From Candidatus Susulua stagnicola (GTDB lineage: Bacteria; Omnitrophota; Gorgyraeia; Duberdicusellales; 4484-171): a DNA stretch of 9,121 nt. Position 1 is the first letter of the stretch, and the number at the start of each line of letters is the position of its first letter. The translations under genes were made by a program, and so were the position numbers. The notes under the pieces were generated by a model that made no database searches, was not told the DNA's origin, and saw only the letters and a list, made by a program, of their open reading frames with translations. Positions 7,791-9,121 of this stretch are shown in pieces. The DNA lies in contig JAVCBZ010000065.1 in assembly GCA_030765735.1 (NCBI GenBank), forward strand, positions 1-9,121, read 5' to 3'.

Positions 7791-8318
7791 TTATATTTTT
7801 TCTACCTGCCAAAATTCAAGTTCAACCGGAGTAGTTCTTCCAAAAATTGAAACATTCACTTTCAACTTTCCCTTATCTGGATGGATACTTTCAACCACAC
7901 CATTAAAATTAATAAATGGTCCCTCAACAACACGGATGCTTTCACCTTTTTCAAAGCTTACTTTTGGTGCCGGCTTAGCCTTGCTCTCTTCCGCCTTTAA
8001 CAAAACTCTATCAACTTCATCCTGCGATATAGGAGATGGCTTTCGTCTTGGACCAATGAAAGCAGTAATCCCAGGAGTATTCCTTACAAAAAGCCAGGTA
8101 TCATCATTCATCTCCATATGTATCAGAATATATCCTGGAAAAAATTTACGTTCTAAAACTTTTTTCTTACCTAACTTTACTTCAGTAATTTGTTCCTTAG
8201 GGATAACCACTTCATTAATTACATCAGTAAATTCACTAGCTCCTATCCTTGCCTCAAGATTTGCTTTAGCTTTATCTTCAGCTCCACTTAAAGTATGCAA
8301 TATATACCACTTCTTCAT
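7791..8318 (-). CDS. nusG: Transcription termination/antitermination factor NusG
   Basis: NusG binds RNA polymerase across the cleft, influences pausing and processivity, and can link polymerase to the ribosome (S10) or to Rho. The protein is 175 aa, close to the common 170-185. The N-terminal NGN domain (about 1-110) shows KWYILHTLSGAEDKAKANLE, the signature FPGYILIHM at 60-68 and the PGITAFIG segment at 82-89. The C-terminal KOW domain (about 122-175) contains GESIRVVEGPF and GVVESI. There is no domain II insert. The ATG at 8318 is preceded by CAGGT six bases away, a weak ribosome binding site. It lies 29 nt after secE, the usual partner order. Its target RNA polymerase is encoded in the same transcript unit. 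Confidence 0.97.
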   Translation of the reverse strand: MKKWYILHTLSGAEDKAKANLEARIGASEFTDVINEVVIPKEQITEVKLGKKKVLERKFFPGYILIHMEMNDDTWLFVRNTPGITAFIGPRRKPSPISQDEVDRVLLKAEESKAKPAPKVSFEKGESIRVVEGPFINFNGVVESIHPDKGKLKVNVSIFGRTTPVELEFWQVEKI

Positions 8319-8347
8319 TACTTACCTGCGCTAATTTTTAATAAATA

Positions 8348-8542
8348 TTATCTCAATAGGATTTGAACTAACCTTGATAAACCTAAATCCACAAAAGCAA
8401 TGTAGGCGGTTAGAAGACTGGTAATAATAACTACAATAGTTGCTGCAGCCATTAATTCATGCCGCGAAGACCAGCTTACCTTTTTTAATTCCTCTTTTAC
8501 CTCTTTAAAAAATCCCGGGATTCCTTTTATTTTTTTAATCAT
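8348..8542 (-). CDS. secE: Preprotein translocase subunit SecE
   Basis: SecE is the small essential subunit that clamps SecY in the SecYEG protein-conducting channel of the inner membrane. The protein is 64 aa, the short single-span form typical of most bacteria. An amphipathic cytoplasmic helix carries the conserved segment KEVKEELKKVSWSSRHEL (about 13-30), followed by one membrane span at about 32-53 (AAATIVVIITSLLTAYIAF). The start at 8542 is the only sensible ATG. A longer in-frame reading to 8641 simply translates tRNA-Trp and is not real. AGAAGG directly touches the ATG with no spacer, so the ribosome binding site is poorly placed; see findings. Neighbours are tRNA-Trp upstream and nusG downstream, the classic arrangement. 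Confidence 0.95.
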   Translation of the reverse strand: MIKKIKGIPGFFKEVKEELKKVSWSSRHELMAAATIVVIITSLLTAYIAFVDLGLSRLVQILLR

Positions 8543-8574
8543 CCTTCTATACTCATCTCTTCTTAAATTTTCAG

Positions 8575-8647
8575 CAGGCGAGGCAGGAATTGAACCTGCA
8601 ACCCTCGGTTTTGGAGACCGATGCTCTGCCAATTGAGCCACTCGCCT
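8575..8647 (-). tRNA. trnW: tRNA-Trp (anticodon CCA)
   Basis: 73-nt cloverleaf. The acceptor arms AGGCGAG and CTCGCCT pair perfectly with discriminator G. The D arm is GCTC/GAGC with a loop containing GG. The anticodon stem TCGGT/ACCGA holds loop CTCCAAA with anticodon CCA. The T arm GCAGG/CCTGC encloses TTCAATT. The 3' CCA is not encoded (the next bases are CTG), so it must be added by the CCA-adding enzyme. It sits between rpmG and secE in the same orientation and is presumably cut out of the common transcript. Confidence 0.97.
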
Positions 8648-8654
8648 TAATAAC

Positions 8655-8715
8655 GAAAAGCTTCAACTGTAAAACTTTTTGCATAATTAATTTTAATAAA
8701 AATTTTACACTTTTC
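8655..8715 (-). other. Long imperfect inverted repeat in the rpmG / tRNA-Trp spacer
   Basis: In the transcript, segments in 8710-8715, 8703-8709 and 8698-8702 can pair with 8655-8660, 8668-8674 and 8676-8680: GAAAAG/CTTTTC (6 bp), TGTAAAA/TTTTACA (7 bp) and TTTTT/AAAAA (5 bp). A 7-nt asymmetric bulge separates the outer helices, a single-base bulge separates the inner ones, and the loop is 17 nt. It fills nearly the whole spacer between the rpmG stop and the tRNA. There is no trailing T-run as a terminator would have. A processing site or a stabiliser of the rpmG mRNA 3' end is possible (inference). AT-richness makes chance pairing easier, so confidence is moderate. Confidence 0.5.
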
Positions 8716-8724
8716 ATTTTAAGT

Positions 8725-8877
8725 TTAAGGTTTCACTTCTTTATGTTCAGTATGCTTACGACCCCAACGACAAAACTTCCGTATAGTAATTTTTTCCGGA
8801 TGCTTTCTTTTATTTTTGGTAGTGTAATAATTTTTTCGCTTGCATATTGAGCAGGCGAGCGCAATTAATTCTCTCAT
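8725..8877 (-). CDS. rpmG: Large ribosomal subunit protein bL33
   Basis: Small ribosomal protein of the 50S subunit near the E site, 50 aa, the normal length. The sequence runs from MRELIALACSICKRKNYYTT to RKFCRWGRKHTEHKEVKP. The N-terminal strand, the KNKRKHPEKI turn and the closing RKHTEHKE are family hallmarks. L33 comes in zinc-binding (four Cys) and zinc-free forms. Here three of four Cys remain (C9, C12, C36), and the position expected for the fourth, in the usual CxxC before RKHT, is G39 (codon GGT). The ATG at 8877 has no Shine-Dalgarno upstream. Position directly upstream of tRNA-Trp and secE is the conserved bacterial order. Confidence 0.95.
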   Translation of the reverse strand: MRELIALACSICKRKNYYTTKNKRKHPEKITIRKFCRWGRKHTEHKEVKP

Positions 8878-8888
8878 AATGACTTATA

Positions 8889-8894
8889 ATTATA
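8889..8894 (-). promoter_or_regulatory. Possible internal -10 box upstream of rpmG
   Basis: The coding strand reads TATAAT exactly, 11 nt before the rpmG ATG, in the otherwise empty 87-nt spacer after tRNA-Thr. No convincing -35 is present at 16-18 nt; the nearest resemblance is TTGTAA at 14 nt. If used, it would give an mRNA with almost no leader, which would fit the missing Shine-Dalgarno. TATAAT is not rare in AT-rich DNA, so this is tentative. Confidence 0.3.
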
Positions 8895-8964
8895 AAAAGA
8901 AGAAAGGTTTACAAACTCCCCATCCCACTTTTGTGATTTTTAATTATTCGTACCCTATTTTTTT

Positions 8965-9037
8965 AGCCCACGACCGGAGTTGAACCGGTGACCACTTCGT
9001 TACCAACGAAGTGCTCTACCGACTGAGCTACGTGGGC
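8965..9037 (-). tRNA. trnT: tRNA-Thr (anticodon GGU)
   Basis: 73-nt cloverleaf. The acceptor arms GCCCACG and CGTGGGC pair perfectly with discriminator T (U). The D arm GCTC/GAGC encloses AGTCGGTA. The anticodon stem CTTCG/CGAAG holds loop TTGGTAA, giving anticodon GGT. The T arm ACCGG/CCGGT encloses TTCAACT. The 3' CCA is not encoded (TAAAAAAAT follows). It is the first gene after the promoter at about 9100. In many bacteria this tRNA lies near tuf, upstream of the secE-nusG cluster; tuf itself is not in the window. Confidence 0.97.
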
Positions 9038-9075
9038 AATTTTTCCTTTAAAAACAATGCAAAACATACCATACG

Positions 9076-9103
9076 ATGATACTATAAAAGATATTTTTGT
9101 CAA
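9076..9103 (-). promoter_or_regulatory. Sigma70-type promoter for the tRNA-Thr to rpoC unit
   Basis: On the minus strand the -35 is a perfect TTGACA (9098-9103), the spacer is 16 bp (9082-9097) and the -10 is TATCAT (9076-9081, five of six consensus bases). Initiation would fall near 9069, about 30 nt before the mature 5' end of tRNA-Thr. It is the only promoter-like site in the window with two good boxes, and no terminator is visible downstream. It is therefore the likely main source of transcripts for the tRNAs, L33, SecE, NusG and the ribosomal-protein/polymerase genes (inference). Confidence 0.75.
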
Positions 9104-9121
9104 GAAAAAAAATAAAAAAAA
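9104..9121 (-). promoter_or_regulatory. T-rich tracts upstream of the -35 (possible UP element or upstream gene's terminator tail)
   Basis: The coding strand has two T-runs of eight or more, separated by one A, ending one base before the -35 hexamer. AT tracts in this position can bind the alpha-subunit C-terminal domain of RNA polymerase. The same run could be the U-tract of a terminator whose hairpin lies beyond the window, or contig-edge low complexity. The sequence here cannot separate these. Confidence 0.35.

Noticed and set aside
7790..7819. Promoter-like TTGAAT, 18 bp, TATAAA before rplK
   Set aside because: The -10 ends only five bases before the ATG, so initiation would fall at or inside the start codon. 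The bases are the end of nusG and AT-rich, so chance is the simpler explanation.
7786..8334. 182-codon plus-strand open frame opposite nusG
   Set aside because: It exactly mirrors nusG, has no ribosome binding site or recognisable domain, and nusG is certain on the other strand.
8543..8641. In-frame N-terminal extension of SecE (MAQLAEHRSPKPRVAGS...)
   Set aside because: This is the translation of tRNA-Trp, a well-known annotation artefact. SecE homology starts at 8542.
8590..8850. 86-codon plus-strand open frame across tRNA-Trp and rpmG
   Set aside because: It crosses the tRNA and runs antisense to rpmG; no support.
1..9121. Hidden novel system (defence, mobile element, CRISPR, biosynthetic cluster)
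   Set aside because: Coding sequence is nearly continuous and every protein is a recognised core family in standard order. No direct repeat arrays of CRISPR type, transposase, integrase or unknown ORF was found on either strand.

Overview
This window is an ordinary but very compact bacterial housekeeping locus. All genes lie on the minus strand, so transcription runs from high to low coordinates: promoter (about 9100), tRNA-Thr(GGU), rpmG (L33), tRNA-Trp(CCA), secE, nusG, rplK (L11), rplA (L1), rplJ (L10), rplL (L7/L12), rpoB, rpoC. rpoC runs off the left edge after 742 codons, in the bridge-helix motif. The other protein genes are complete, with no frameshift or internal stop seen.

The DNA is AT-rich (roughly one third G+C by eye). 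TGA (rpoB), TAG (rplL, rplA) and TAA all act as stops at the expected family C-termini, which argues for the standard bacterial code. RpoB is short (1138 aa) and lacks the large lineage-specific inserts of proteobacterial subunits. The gene order is the widespread bacterial one and does not identify a phylum. The protein sequences and the heptad-patterned spacer have the feel of an uncultured AT-rich lineage such as Omnitrophota, but that is an impression and not a result.

Layout: 9038-9121 holds a sigma70-like promoter (TTGACA, 16 bp, TATCAT) behind T-rich tracts on the coding strand. 8965-9037 is tRNA-Thr. 8725-8877 is rpmG, with no Shine-Dalgarno and a possible -10 box just upstream. 8648-8724 is a spacer filled by a long imperfect hairpin. 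8575-8647 is tRNA-Trp, and secE starts 32 nt after it. From secE to rplL the gaps are 29, 6, 11, 6 and 10 nt. A 73-nt spacer of degenerate 7-nt repeats around a perfect 10-bp inverted repeat precedes rpoB, which starts at TTG. rpoB and rpoC overlap by ATGA.

The products supply translation (two tRNAs, L33, the L1 and L10-L12 stalks, L11), protein export (SecE), transcript elongation (NusG) and the catalytic core of RNA polymerase. No mobile element, defence system, CRISPR array or unknown protein family is visible. The points worth a second look are small-scale: spacer structures, missing autoregulatory leaders, start-site oddities and a degenerate zinc site in L33.
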